Part shown: positions 45,733-54,310 of the stretch, in pieces
Numbering within the stretch: the first letter of the stretch is position 1
Layout of the letters: every line of letters starts with the position of its first letter
Assembly (NCBI RefSeq): GCF_001940235.1
Contig: NZ_MJIE01000001.1
Span: 2,418,001 to 2,482,000, forward strand
Length of the DNA stretch: 64,000 nucleotides
Origin: Hornefia porci
Lineage (GTDB): Bacteria; Bacillota; Clostridia; Peptostreptococcales; Anaerovoracaceae
Direction of reading: 5' to 3'
The notes under the pieces: model-generated
Databases searched by the model: none
What the model was told of the DNA's origin: nothing
The model's input: only the letters and a program-made list of their open reading frames with translations
Translations under genes and position numbers: made by a program

Positions 45733-48255
45733 TCAGATCAGGTCTATAAATCGTGTTTCCGTTGTTCCGTCCTCGTATTCAAAGGTCACCTCAATGCCCA
45801 CCTGTCCATTCGTACCTTTTGAGAGATTCTCAGAGGCAATCTGCGCCGAAAAGGTATAGCACTGCCGGTTGGCGGGCGTTATGGTCTGTGAAAGACTCTT
45901 TGTGGTATTCAGCGCACCTTCGCATTTGAAGGAAGCCGTGCCGGATACGCCACTATCTGCATCCACGGTAAATCCGGAGTTTTGCCAGTAGGTAAGACCG
46001 GAATCTGCTCTGGAATTACGCAGGTGATTAAACGGCACCAGATCCTTCATTTCCTGACTGTCTATCAGATCGGTAGACTCCAGCGTATCGGCTGCGCTAT
46101 CCCAGCGTGAGGAGGAATCGCCCAGCTCCCGGAGGGTAGTGGAAAGCTCCAGCACCGTATTCCAAGGCTCCTGCAGGTTGTATTCCCTGCGGACGATTCT
46201 GGTCTTTACAGACAGGTTCAGGTCATCATCCTTCACCATGACCGTATCGCCCAGCGCCCATGTTTCATGTTCATAGCCGGTCAATACTGACAGATCCATC
46301 GCCTTTAGCACATAGGAGATACGCGGAGAGGCATAGTCTGCAAGTCGCATGTTGGCATATTCCAGCATCTGATATGGATTGGTGAAGTTCGAGCAATCCA
46401 GCGTAGCAATTCGTATTTCGGAAGTATAGGTCGTGTCCTGCACATATTCGTTGCCGCCATTGATCGAAGCAAAGGTCATGCCGTCCTTGCCATAGGCGTA
46501 AAGCCTTGTAATCAGGCTGGTCGTATCAATGACGCGTTGGATGGATTTCATATTTTTCTTGTAGCAGAACAGTACGCCGGAATCCTCACCGGAGAAGGTT
46601 AGGAGCTTCACGATCCTGTTTGCGTTATCAAAAATCAGGTCGCCGCCGTGAATGTTCTGTACTGCACGCAAAATTGCCAGCGCGTTTTTCTCAGAGCAAG
46701 TCCAAGTACGCTTTGTGGAGACATTAACTGTGCCCACATCCCAGTCGGTACCCTGCAGGGCATAAGCCATCGGCACATCAGCCGTGTCTGCGTTAAAGGT
46801 AATCTCGTCCTTTTTTACGGAGTAGGCAAGGTCATAGAATGCCGCTTCCGCATAGACCGTTGTGATGGCCTTGCCGCTTTCTTCCTTGTCGTCCGTAATC
46901 GTGCGGATGCGATAGGTGTCGCTGACAATACGCACGGTCTTTTCGTTATCAATATAGGCGCGTTTGCTGTCCTGAAACGGCAGCTTAAATTCCAGCTCAT
47001 CCACGCCGTTGATCTCACTGGTCACTATGATGTCATAGGCGTTATCCAACACAGCTTCCACATTCCCGTCTGAGTCCAGAATGACCGGTCTTGCATAGCC
47101 AAGTTTGGTATAGAGAGGCTTTGGATTATCGTACAGACTGATAGATGTCAGCGTAGGAGTCCTTGCTGTATTTGTGGTAGAAAGCGTGACGCGGTACTTG
47201 ATGTATTTCTTTGCAGGAGATTCCAGCTCGCCGTTTGCACCGACAGCCTGCCACTCAGTCCAAGTGGAGAGGTCATCTGAGGTGGCTGTTTCCACAAGCG
47301 AGATAGAGGTCTCTCCCGGAGAGTAATCTGCCTTCACAGAAACTCTGCCGTTGCCAGTCACGCCACAGTCCCTTGCTGCAGTAATGAGCTGTCCGCTTGA
47401 CGGATAGACAGAGTCTGTAGCTCGAAGCGTAACGACATCTGGTGTCGTCAGTGCGTCCACATCACCGGTCAGATCTGCACCGTTTGCGGAGAGCGATTCC
47501 AGAAAATATTCTGCAAGGTCATCGGCGGTTAGATCAGAATCGCAGTCGAGGAACCAGTCATCAAAGCCGCCCGCATACCAGTAGGAGTCCGCGTGCATTC
47601 CCCAGATGAGGTCTGCCACACAGCTACGGTTCAGCTCTCCGGTAAAGGTCAGCACGCTTGACTGCCAAACTGTGCCGGAGCTTTTATCGCCAAGGATATA
47701 CTGTGCTGTCTTGGCATTAGGCTTGATCACACAGGCGATAAAATACCAGTAGCCGTTTAGCAAAGAGAATGATGGCGTTACCGATGTATCGAGGATCAGG
47801 GAACCGGAGGAGTTATACAGCATAATTCTCGGTTTTCCTCTGATCAGCGACAGATAGAAAATCGGCTGCCCGGAACCGTAGCGGGTATTCAAGATCGGAG
47901 TATAGGTGTTGCCGACTGAATATGTCGTAGGCTTCATCCAGCCGCCGACCACGATGGTTTCACCGAGGCTTGAGAAGATGCTGCCGTCGTTTTCTACCTT
48001 CAGGTAGGTTTTCTCAGATGAAGGATTATTGATGTTCATCTGAAAATAGCGACCGAAATTGCCCGTTTTCATATCTGCGGTTGTTCCGCTCCAGTTATGA
48101 ATATATGCCTTGTGATCCTTCCCGGAGGAATCCGCCAGATAATTATCTGCATCCGGTTCGGACTCGTTAAAGCGCCAGAGACCGTCTGGAGCCCATGCAG
48201 CCGGAAATTCACCGGTGAAGGCATCTTGGGTATTCAATATATTTTTAAGAGCCAT
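45733..48255 (-). CDS. Tail endopeptidase-like protein with N-terminal LamG-type lectin domain
   Basis: 840 residues from ATG 48255 after GGAGGTGATTTGC; the frame extends nine bases further without a better site. Residues about 20-250 form a LamG/concanavalin-type sandwich (GLWRFNESEPDADNYLADSS, IVVGGWMKPTTYSVGN). A linker domain follows, and from about 385 a siphophage tail-tip region (AYDIIVTSEINGVDELEFKL, LSVKTRIVRREYNLQEPWNT). The C-terminus has a short carbohydrate-binding-like part. It belongs to the tail tip and probably contacts host surface glycans. Confidence 0.8.
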   Translation of the reverse strand: MALKNILNTQDAFTGEFPAAWAPDGLWRFNESEPDADNYLADSSGKDHKAYIHNWSGTTADMKTGNFGRYFQMNINNPSSEKTYLKVENDGSIFSSLGETIVVGGWMKPTTYSVGNTYTPILNTRYGSGQPIFYLSLIRGKPRIMLYNSSGSLILDTSVTPSFSLLNGYWYFIACVIKPNAKTAQYILGDKSSGTVWQSSVLTFTGELNRSCVADLIWGMHADSYWYAGGFDDWFLDCDSDLTADDLAEYFLESLSANGADLTGDVDALTTPDVVTLRATDSVYPSSGQLITAARDCGVTGNGRVSVKADYSPGETSISLVETATSDDLSTWTEWQAVGANGELESPAKKYIKYRVTLSTTNTARTPTLTSISLYDNPKPLYTKLGYARPVILDSDGNVEAVLDNAYDIIVTSEINGVDELEFKLPFQDSKRAYIDNEKTVRIVSDTYRIRTITDDKEESGKAITTVYAEAAFYDLAYSVKKDEITFNADTADVPMAYALQGTDWDVGTVNVSTKRTWTCSEKNALAILRAVQNIHGGDLIFDNANRIVKLLTFSGEDSGVLFCYKKNMKSIQRVIDTTSLITRLYAYGKDGMTFASINGGNEYVQDTTYTSEIRIATLDCSNFTNPYQMLEYANMRLADYASPRISYVLKAMDLSVLTGYEHETWALGDTVMVKDDDLNLSVKTRIVRREYNLQEPWNTVLELSTTLRELGDSSSRWDSAADTLESTDLIDSQEMKDLVPFNHLRNSRADSGLTYWQNSGFTVDADSGVSGTASFKCEGALNTTKSLSQTITPANRQCYTFSAQIASENLSKGTNGQVGIEVTFEYEDGTTETRFIDLI

Positions 48256-48260
48256 GCAAA

Positions 48261-49040
48261 TCACCTCCAGCGGCTTCGGGCTTGAATGTTCAGTTCCGTA
48301 AATGTTGTACTTGTACCGACCGCAGCAATCACGATGGTGTTATCTCCCGTATTTAAGACCGGGAAATTCAGCTCCGACAAAAGCGGGAGACCGTTTCGGA
48401 GGGTTTCTCCGTTAGAATCAACTACTTTTGCCGTCATCAGATCGGAGTCAATAATCAATGTTTCTCCGGCGGCAAGCCGTCCAATGATCTGAAGCTCGCT
48501 ACCGTTTGTGGTTATGGAGATATACGAGTCCGTCCCGGAAGGAATTACACCCGTTAAGGAGTAGACCGGGTAGGACTCGATATTCCCAAGAGCGCGAGAC
48601 GCGGTAAAGGTTCCGGTTTCCGCAAAATCAAAGGTCTCGTCTGATATGGCATAGCCATAAGGGTCTGGGCAGAAAAATTCCAGATCAAAGGTGCAGGAAT
48701 TACGGACTGCCCGGTCAAAGGAGAATCCTGACGTAAGCCTTGCTTCATACACTCGTCCCGGTTCCTTGTCCAGAATGAGCTGGCAGAGGCCGTTGTCCGG
48801 ATTCAGCCATTCGATAATATCGTCCTTTTTTGAAAGAAACTGCTCGTCTGTCTTTCCCGGAGGAATGAAGCAGGAAATCAGTATCTTTCGCTCGGATACC
48901 GTTTCTCCAAAATCAAATACACCGTGCCGTCCGGGCATGGTGATCGTGTTGTTTCTAAGATCCGGCATACGGTATTCGTTTGTAATTCTTGTCGCAAGTC
49001 CCATAGACTGGGAGGTTGTTCCGTTAAATGAAAATCCCAT
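48261..49040 (-). CDS. Distal tail protein (Dit, Sipho_tail family)
   Basis: 259 residues starting GFSFNGTTSQSMGLATRITN, with TMPGRHGVFDFGETVSERKI and TFDLEFFCPDPYGYAI, which are typical of the siphophage distal tail family. The C-terminal half is a beta-sandwich (INTSGSELQ-like segment and GDNTIVIAAVG). It forms the hub connecting tail tube to tip. It lies between tape measure and tail endopeptidase, the standard order, with one base to the tape measure stop. Confidence 0.9.
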   Translation of the reverse strand: MGFSFNGTTSQSMGLATRITNEYRMPDLRNNTITMPGRHGVFDFGETVSERKILISCFIPPGKTDEQFLSKKDDIIEWLNPDNGLCQLILDKEPGRVYEARLTSGFSFDRAVRNSCTFDLEFFCPDPYGYAISDETFDFAETGTFTASRALGNIESYPVYSLTGVIPSGTDSYISITTNGSELQIIGRLAAGETLIIDSDLMTAKVVDSNGETLRNGLPLLSELNFPVLNTGDNTIVIAAVGTSTTFTELNIQARSRWR

Positions 49041-49041
49041 G

Positions 49042-51762
49042 TTACACCAGTCCTTTCGCCCTGCGCCCGGCAGTCAGCAGAGTATTGAGCTGCTGAGAAA
49101 TCTTCCGGATATCGTCGTCGCTTCTGACACTCATTTCCTCGATATTGATGAGAGGCTGGTCGCCTGAAACACTGAGGGTAGCGCTGCTTACTGCATCCTG
49201 AATCATGGAGCGCAGCGAGCTCACACCGACCACAGCTTCATCACCGGCCTCACCGCCGCCAAGAAGCGTGCCGCCGCTCTGGCCGAAGATGGTCGCATCC
49301 TTTAAGATCATGCCGCCGGACATCGCCTTCTTATACCAGTCCACTGAAAAGTGCGGTATGGATGGCGGGTTCAGCGAAAAGCTGCCTGTGATGGAGAAAT
49401 GCGGCAGCTTGATCTTCGGCAGGCTCCAGCTGAAATTGAATACGCTCTTTAGCTTGTTTACGATGCCGGATACCGTGCTCCAGATGGTATTGAACACATT
49501 CGAGATGGTACTCTTGATTCCATTTACGATATTGGACACCGTGCTCTTGATCGCATTGAAGCCGTTGCTGATGCCGGATTTCATGGTATTCACCACATTC
49601 ATGACCGCGCTCTTTATGTCGTTCCAAACGGAAGTGACCACGCTCTTTACGGCATTGAAAATCGTAGAGGTCGTAGTCTTGATGGCATTCCATGCGGTGG
49701 TGATGACCGTCTTTATGGCATTTACGACAGTTTCAACAGCTGTTTTTATCGCGTTCCAAACAGTAGTAACCACGGTTTTTATCACGTTCAGGACGGTTTC
49801 GATGATCGTCTTGTAGATATTGAAGTAAGTAGTCACCACAGTTTTGATTGCATTGAAAATGGTTTCAAAGAAGCTCTTGATGCCATTCCAGATCGTAGAG
49901 ATAACCGTCTTTATGGCATTCATCACGGCTTCGACCGTGCTTTTTATCGTATTCCAAGCTGTGGTAAGAAAACTGCTGATTGCATTTACCACAGTGGTGA
50001 AGGTGTTCTTTATTGCCTCCCAGACACTGACGAAGAAGTCCTTGATCGCCGTCCATACAGTAATGGCGATCTCCTTGACCTTTTCCCAGAGGTTGATCCA
50101 GAATTCTCTGAAGCCCTCACAGTTGTTCCACAGGTAGATAAATGCAGCTACCAGTAGGCCGATGGCCGTAATGATCAGGCCTATCGGATTTGCCGCCATG
50201 ACAGCATTCAGACCAGCCATCGCCGTCTTTACTCCGGCCATAGCAGTGGTAACAGTAGGAATAATCGTCATAATGGTACCAACAGCGGAGATTACCTTAC
50301 CGACGATTACAAGTACCGGCCCGATTGCAGCAGCCACGAGCGCAATTTTCACGATCATCTGCTGCATAGGCTCTCCGAGGTTGTTCCACCATTCGGCGAG
50401 GGATTTTAGCTTGTCAGAGAGCTCTTTAAGGACAGGAGCGAGAACTGACATCAGGGAGTTGCCGACCTCTGCACCGGTTTCCTTCAGAGAGTTCATGGTC
50501 ATCTGGAACTGGTCAATCGGGTCGAGTGTCTCATTGAAGGTGTTCTCGACACTGCCTTCAAAATCTCCGAGGAAGCCGGAGAAATCCGACAGGTTGAGCT
50601 TTCCGGTCTGCACGGCATTATAAATGGAGGCACCGGCCTTACTTCCGAAAAGGTCATAGGCCGCCTGCAGTTTTTCTGCATCGCTGCCGCTTCCCTGCAT
50701 GGTAGCAGAAAATTCGGCAAGCACCTGATCCAGTGTTTTACCGTCTGCCGTTGCATTTTTCATGGCGGTCTTTAAGCCCATCATGGCGGCAGAGGTATCA
50801 AGACCTGACATTTCCACCATGCCCATAAAGCCAGCGGCCTGTTGGGCGGTGAGTCCCATTTCCTTCAGCTGCGCGGCATTAGAGGAGAGGGCGTTTGCCA
50901 GTGTATCCATATCAATGCCGGTGGCCTGACCGGTGGCATTTAAAGCATCCAGAAGATTATCTGCCTCGGAAGCGTCCATGCCGAAGGCGTTCATGACGGA
51001 GGATACATTGTCGATAGATGTCGAAACATCGGTATCATTGAGCTGGGCAAACTTGATGAATTTTGCCGAGAGGTCATCCAGCGCCTGCCCGGTCAGGCCG
51101 AAACGGGTGTTGACCTCGCCGACAGCAGCACCGGCAGTTTCGAAGTCCGTCGGCATCTCCGTGGCGAGGTCTTTTACGATCTGGCACATATCCTCCAGCT
51201 CATCACCTGTAGCGCCGGTTTTCTGTGCAACGATGTCGAGGCCAGCATCCACCTCGTTAAAGGCGGCAATGGAGGCAGCGCCGATGGCGACAATGGGAGC
51301 CGTGACATGTGTCGAGAGGCTTGTGCCGACATCGGATATTTTCCCGCCGACCTCCTGCAGCTTGGAGCCGGTCGCCTTGAGCGTTGCGGTGATTGAAGTA
51401 TCGGTATTTTTGCACTGCTGTTCGAGGTTTTTGAGCTCGTTTTCGGTCTCTATGATCTCACGCTGCCATGCATCATATTGCTGCTGGGTGACGGTACCGT
51501 TTTTTAGTCCAGCATCCATCTGGTCTTGCACGGACTTCAGCTGTGTGAGCTTTTCCTTCGTTTCGGAGACTGCCTGTTGTAAGAGCTTCTGTTTCTGTTC
51601 GAGCAGCGTGGTATTTGTCGGGTCGAGCTTCAAGAGCTTGTTGACGTCCTTCAGCTGCGACTGCGTTGATTTGATTTCTTTGTTTACGCCGGAGAGGGCT
51701 TTGGAAAGGCCGGTCGTATCGCCGCCGATTTCCACGGTTATGCCTTTTATTCTGTCAGCCAT
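49042..51762 (-). CDS. Tail tape measure protein
   Basis: 906 residues, start after AAGGAGGTCATCGC. The N-terminal region is coiled coil with KDVNKLLKLDPTNTTLLEQK. A tape-measure core follows (DVSTSIDNVSSVMNAFGMDA; LTAQQAAGFMGMVEMSGLD). Membrane-like segments lie near 470-540. From about 560 to 770 it carries W-x3-IK repeats of roughly 11 or 22 residues. It sets tail length and helps DNA entry. Its size predicts a tail of ordinary siphophage length. Confidence 0.93.
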   Translation of the reverse strand: MADRIKGITVEIGGDTTGLSKALSGVNKEIKSTQSQLKDVNKLLKLDPTNTTLLEQKQKLLQQAVSETKEKLTQLKSVQDQMDAGLKNGTVTQQQYDAWQREIIETENELKNLEQQCKNTDTSITATLKATGSKLQEVGGKISDVGTSLSTHVTAPIVAIGAASIAAFNEVDAGLDIVAQKTGATGDELEDMCQIVKDLATEMPTDFETAGAAVGEVNTRFGLTGQALDDLSAKFIKFAQLNDTDVSTSIDNVSSVMNAFGMDASEADNLLDALNATGQATGIDMDTLANALSSNAAQLKEMGLTAQQAAGFMGMVEMSGLDTSAAMMGLKTAMKNATADGKTLDQVLAEFSATMQGSGSDAEKLQAAYDLFGSKAGASIYNAVQTGKLNLSDFSGFLGDFEGSVENTFNETLDPIDQFQMTMNSLKETGAEVGNSLMSVLAPVLKELSDKLKSLAEWWNNLGEPMQQMIVKIALVAAAIGPVLVIVGKVISAVGTIMTIIPTVTTAMAGVKTAMAGLNAVMAANPIGLIITAIGLLVAAFIYLWNNCEGFREFWINLWEKVKEIAITVWTAIKDFFVSVWEAIKNTFTTVVNAISSFLTTAWNTIKSTVEAVMNAIKTVISTIWNGIKSFFETIFNAIKTVVTTYFNIYKTIIETVLNVIKTVVTTVWNAIKTAVETVVNAIKTVITTAWNAIKTTTSTIFNAVKSVVTSVWNDIKSAVMNVVNTMKSGISNGFNAIKSTVSNIVNGIKSTISNVFNTIWSTVSGIVNKLKSVFNFSWSLPKIKLPHFSITGSFSLNPPSIPHFSVDWYKKAMSGGMILKDATIFGQSGGTLLGGGEAGDEAVVGVSSLRSMIQDAVSSATLSVSGDQPLINIEEMSVRSDDDIRKISQQLNTLLTAGRRAKGLV

Positions 51763-51780
51763 GCGATGACCTCCTTCCTG

Positions 51781-51996
51781 TTAAAATCGATCCATCTGCT
51801 CCTGTGTCGCGAGCGCAGGATAGTTGTAATCGTCGTTGCTCATTTCTGCGTACATGTCATTGACAGTCCCGATGGTGAGCAGGTCAAGCTCCGAGATGGA
51901 AAGCCCGATCTGCACGCACCGGAGTAAAAAGAGCGGGGTTGTCATTTCCCGCTCTGTCGGATAATGTTTTTTTAGATTCCACCTGCTGTTCCACAT
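51781..51996 (-). CDS. Tail assembly chaperone, frameshift extension (T part)
   Basis: An open frame of about 71 codons that overlaps the 3' end of the G-type chaperone in the +1 (or -2) frame. It has no ribosome site at its ATG. It is expected to be read by ribosomes that slip at the AAAAAAA run (plus-strand T at 51967-51973). After the run it gives HYPTEREMTTPLFLLRCVQI and later NYPALATQEQMDRF, sensible for the GT fusion of siphophages. It sits directly before the tape measure gene, the canonical place. Confidence 0.7.
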   Translation of the reverse strand: MWNSRWNLKKHYPTEREMTTPLFLLRCVQIGLSISELDLLTIGTVNDMYAEMSNDDYNYPALATQEQMDRF

Positions 51997-52318
51997 TCAG
52001 TCCCCACAGCTCGATGATCTGCGGCAGGATTTCATAGATAGAGAAGGTGTTAAACTGATCGAGCCAGTCCTCCGGAGTGTCCGGGACATCAGGATTCTGG
52101 TGCTTTGCCATCAGCCATGCGATGTTCTCAAAAAGCTCCAGAGAAAAGGTGTCGAGACTTGAGCTTTCTGCGTCGCTTTCGTCGATGCCTTTCTGCAGCT
52201 CGTTTAAGTCCTTGTAAATGTCCCTGTGAAACTTATTTCTGTAAAGGCGAGGAATGGCGGCAGAGGCGCGGAACTGCACCTCTTTGCCATCAACCTCGAT
52301 TGTTTTTGTTACAGCCAT
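51884..52318 (-). CDS. Tail assembly chaperone (G part)
   Basis: 144 residues, start after AATAAGGAGGCGCAAT. KTIEVDGKEVQFRASAAIPR and LYRNKFHRDIYKDLNELQKG are typical of the tail-chaperone family in clostridial siphophages. It holds the tape measure protein during tail assembly. The run AAAAAAA near codon 115 allows a fraction of ribosomes to shift into the T frame, giving a GT fusion of about 178 residues. The unshifted product ends 29 residues later. Confidence 0.85.
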   Translation of the reverse strand: MAVTKTIEVDGKEVQFRASAAIPRLYRNKFHRDIYKDLNELQKGIDESDAESSSLDTFSLELFENIAWLMAKHQNPDVPDTPEDWLDQFNTFSIYEILPQIIELWGLNVEQQVESKKTLSDRAGNDNPALFTPVRADRAFHLGA

Positions 52319-52329
52319 ATTGCGCCTCC

Positions 52330-52914
52330 TTATTCACCGCCGCTTACCGATGCACTCGGCTCATATACAGCGTTGTACCAAGCGTCGTAAACAGCGCTTG
52401 TAGTGTTCGTGCCCGTTTTGACCTTCACGATACCGGAAGGCAGCGGAGAGGCCGTAATGGAAAGCGTCTCTGTCTGCACCTCGGTAGAGTCCTCCTTGGT
52501 GCTGCCGGTGACGGAAGGGCGGGTCGCGCTGCAGTAATACATGCAGTGACGAATCTTCCTCTGGTCGCCGGAGAATTCGAAAAGCAGCGCAAAATGCTCC
52601 GGCTCCACATCCTTGTTCTCCACAATGACACCGTTGGCATCCTCAGTCTCGTGCATGACATCCGTGAGAAAGCTCTCCGGAATCAGCGCCAGCTCAAAGT
52701 CGCCGGAATAGCCGTTATTATTGGAGACCATATAATATACGGAGTCGTCCGCATAGAACGGATCATTATCTCCCTCGGCATCCAGCGAAAGGGATACGGC
52801 ACCGGGCATTGCTACAGGCGTGCCAAAGGTAACAGTACCATCAGCGGCAAGCGTAGCAATGGCGTAGTGGCAGTTTTTCAGGCCGAACTTGACCTTGTTA
52901 CTTGTGTTAGCCAT
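52330..52914 (-). CDS. Major tail tube protein
   Basis: 194 residues, start after ATAGGAGGATAAACGACT. KVKFGLKNCHYAIATLAADG, MPGAVSLSLDAEGDNDPFYA and GYSGDFELALIPESFL are characteristic of phi13-type major tail proteins. It polymerises into the tail tube. It lies between the connector genes and the tail chaperones. Confidence 0.92.
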   Translation of the reverse strand: MANTSNKVKFGLKNCHYAIATLAADGTVTFGTPVAMPGAVSLSLDAEGDNDPFYADDSVYYMVSNNNGYSGDFELALIPESFLTDVMHETEDANGVIVENKDVEPEHFALLFEFSGDQRKIRHCMYYCSATRPSVTGSTKEDSTEVQTETLSITASPLPSGIVKVKTGTNTTSAVYDAWYNAVYEPSASVSGGE

Positions 52915-52920
52915 AGTCGT

Positions 52921-53247
52921 TTATCCTCCTATAATCTGTGTTTGATATAAGACCTCGTACAGCTTCTCCGACTCGATCCACACCTCTGATTTTTCATAAG
53001 GCAGGTCGTGCCGGATCAAGATGTCCTCAATCTGGGTTTCTGTTTCCGGGTCTTTTATGTCCGTGTATAATTCGATGTTCAGCTCATCAATTTTCTGGAA
53101 CACCGTGTCATCTGCGAACATATTGTCAGAGCCCGGATATAGAAAAACGAGGAAGGGCGGGTCTGGCGACTCACCTTCGGCAAAGTGGTCGTAGGCGAGC
53201 GGGAGTCCGGCTTCCTCTAACATGGTGATTACATCGTCGTATGTCAT
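52921..53247 (-). CDS. Tail terminator/completion-type protein
   Basis: 108 residues, starting with a four-base ATGA overlap with the upstream gene. The pattern YDDVITMLEEAGLPLAYDHF, PPFLVFLYPGSDNMFADD and LNIELYTDIKDPETE fits the small tail-completion or tail-terminator proteins encoded just before the tube protein. It would cap the tail and join it to the head. Exact family is inferred mainly from length and order. Confidence 0.75.
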   Translation of the reverse strand: MTYDDVITMLEEAGLPLAYDHFAEGESPDPPFLVFLYPGSDNMFADDTVFQKIDELNIELYTDIKDPETETQIEDILIRHDLPYEKSEVWIESEKLYEVLYQTQIIGG

Positions 53248-53630
53248 GATCCACCTCCCAGCTTCTGCTTGATGGTATCGACGAGTTTTTCGTTTCCGCG
53301 CTCCTCGGCTGATGCGATATGCGGCTGTGCCGGAACACGTCCGCCGCCACGCTTTACATGCCCATGCTCCAGAAGGTGCGCAAGCTGATAGCGGTTCCTC
53401 GAATGCACCACGAGGTCAATGCTCTGTGAATCCTCGTGCATATTCTTGACCGACCAGCTTTTCTTGTATTTGCCGGTATCGACCGGAGCACCTGCCTGAA
53501 TATCCTTGCGGACAGAAGCAGCAGTCTCTTTCACAGCAGCCTTCAGGTCATCCGTGGCGAGCTTTGAATATTTTTCGAGCTCCTCCATAATGGCGTCGCC
53601 CATCTCGCTTATTGATACAGTTCTACTCAT
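53244..53630 (-). CDS. HK97 gp10-like tail-completion protein
   Basis: 128 residues. The stretch EKYSKLATDDLKAAVKETAA, then GAPVDTGKYKKSWSVK and HLLEHGHVKRGGGRVPA, is the HK97 gp10 pattern. It overlaps both neighbours by four bases. It acts in head-tail joining or tail completion. The family is common at this position in clostridial siphophages. Confidence 0.88.
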   Translation of the reverse strand: MSRTVSISEMGDAIMEELEKYSKLATDDLKAAVKETAASVRKDIQAGAPVDTGKYKKSWSVKNMHEDSQSIDLVVHSRNRYQLAHLLEHGHVKRGGGRVPAQPHIASAEERGNEKLVDTIKQKLGGGS

Positions 53631-53959
53631 GCGTTTTTCTCCAGCTTGCAGTTGAATTTCAGGCTGTTATGCTTATAGCCCATCGGGTTCACATAGGTGA
53701 TGTTGTAGGTGCGGCCTTCCGCGATGATCCGGTATTTTGTCGATTCCACAGCCGCAAGCTCAGAGCAGTAGCGGCAGGTGAAGTCCAGCGATTCCTCCGG
53801 ATTGAAGACGACACCGGAGCTTTCCGAACCGGAGCTTGTGCCAACAGTCGCCCAGCATGAGAAGTAATCCGTCCAGCCGGTTTTGTGGTTTCCGTATTTG
53901 TCGACGATGACCGTATTTTTCTGGAAAGTGACGCGCACCCTCATAGCTGCTATATTCAT
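53627..53959 (-). CDS. Head closure protein (head-tail adaptor)
   Basis: 110 residues with MRVRVTFQKNTVIVDKYGNH, KTGWTDYFSCWATVGTSSGS and YRIIAEGRTYNITYVNPMGY, the pattern of SPP1 gp16-like head closure proteins. It overlaps both neighbours by four bases. It seals the portal-connector assembly after DNA packaging. Confidence 0.88.
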   Translation of the reverse strand: MNIAAMRVRVTFQKNTVIVDKYGNHKTGWTDYFSCWATVGTSSGSESSGVVFNPEESLDFTCRYCSELAAVESTKYRIIAEGRTYNITYVNPMGYKHNSLKFNCKLEKNA

Positions 53960-54291
53960 GAAAACGCTCCTTCCCGTATTGCAAAAAGAAGTGAGCGTAG
54001 TGTCATGGTAAGAGCATGGTGGTCGGCTTCCTCCCTGTGCTCAAAGAGATAGGCACAGGTATAGAGGATAGCGACCTTCATGGTTTCCCGGATTGCAGAC
54101 AGCTCCGCTTCGGTATATTCATCAGAAGAAGCAGCATCGGAGTCGATCACTTCCCACTGATCATCCGTAAGTCTTGCAATATCAATACATAAGCGAATTG
54201 CGGAGGCCAAGAGGATACCGACCGTGGCATCCTCATCCGACGAATCTACGCGCAGATAGGCCTTCGCATCTTCAGTTGAAATCAAAGCCAC
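53956..54291 (-). CDS. Head-tail connector protein (gp6/gp15 type)
   Basis: 111 residues from a GTG after AAGGAGGTGAACGACC. STEDAKAYLRVDSSDEDATV begins the typical connector text, followed by GILLASAIRLCIDIARLTDD and a helical remainder. It forms a ring below the portal. It follows the capsid gene, in the usual order. Confidence 0.88.
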   Translation of the reverse strand: MALISTEDAKAYLRVDSSDEDATVGILLASAIRLCIDIARLTDDQWEVIDSDAASSDEYTEAELSAIRETMKVAILYTCAYLFEHREEADHHALTMTLRSLLFAIREGAFS

Positions 54292-54310
54292 GGTCGTTCA
54301 CCTCCTTGCC

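Noticed and set aside
50933..51769. 278-codon plus-strand open frame rich in Ser
   Set aside because: Antisense to the tape measure gene; Ser/Val-rich translation typical of a shadow frame.
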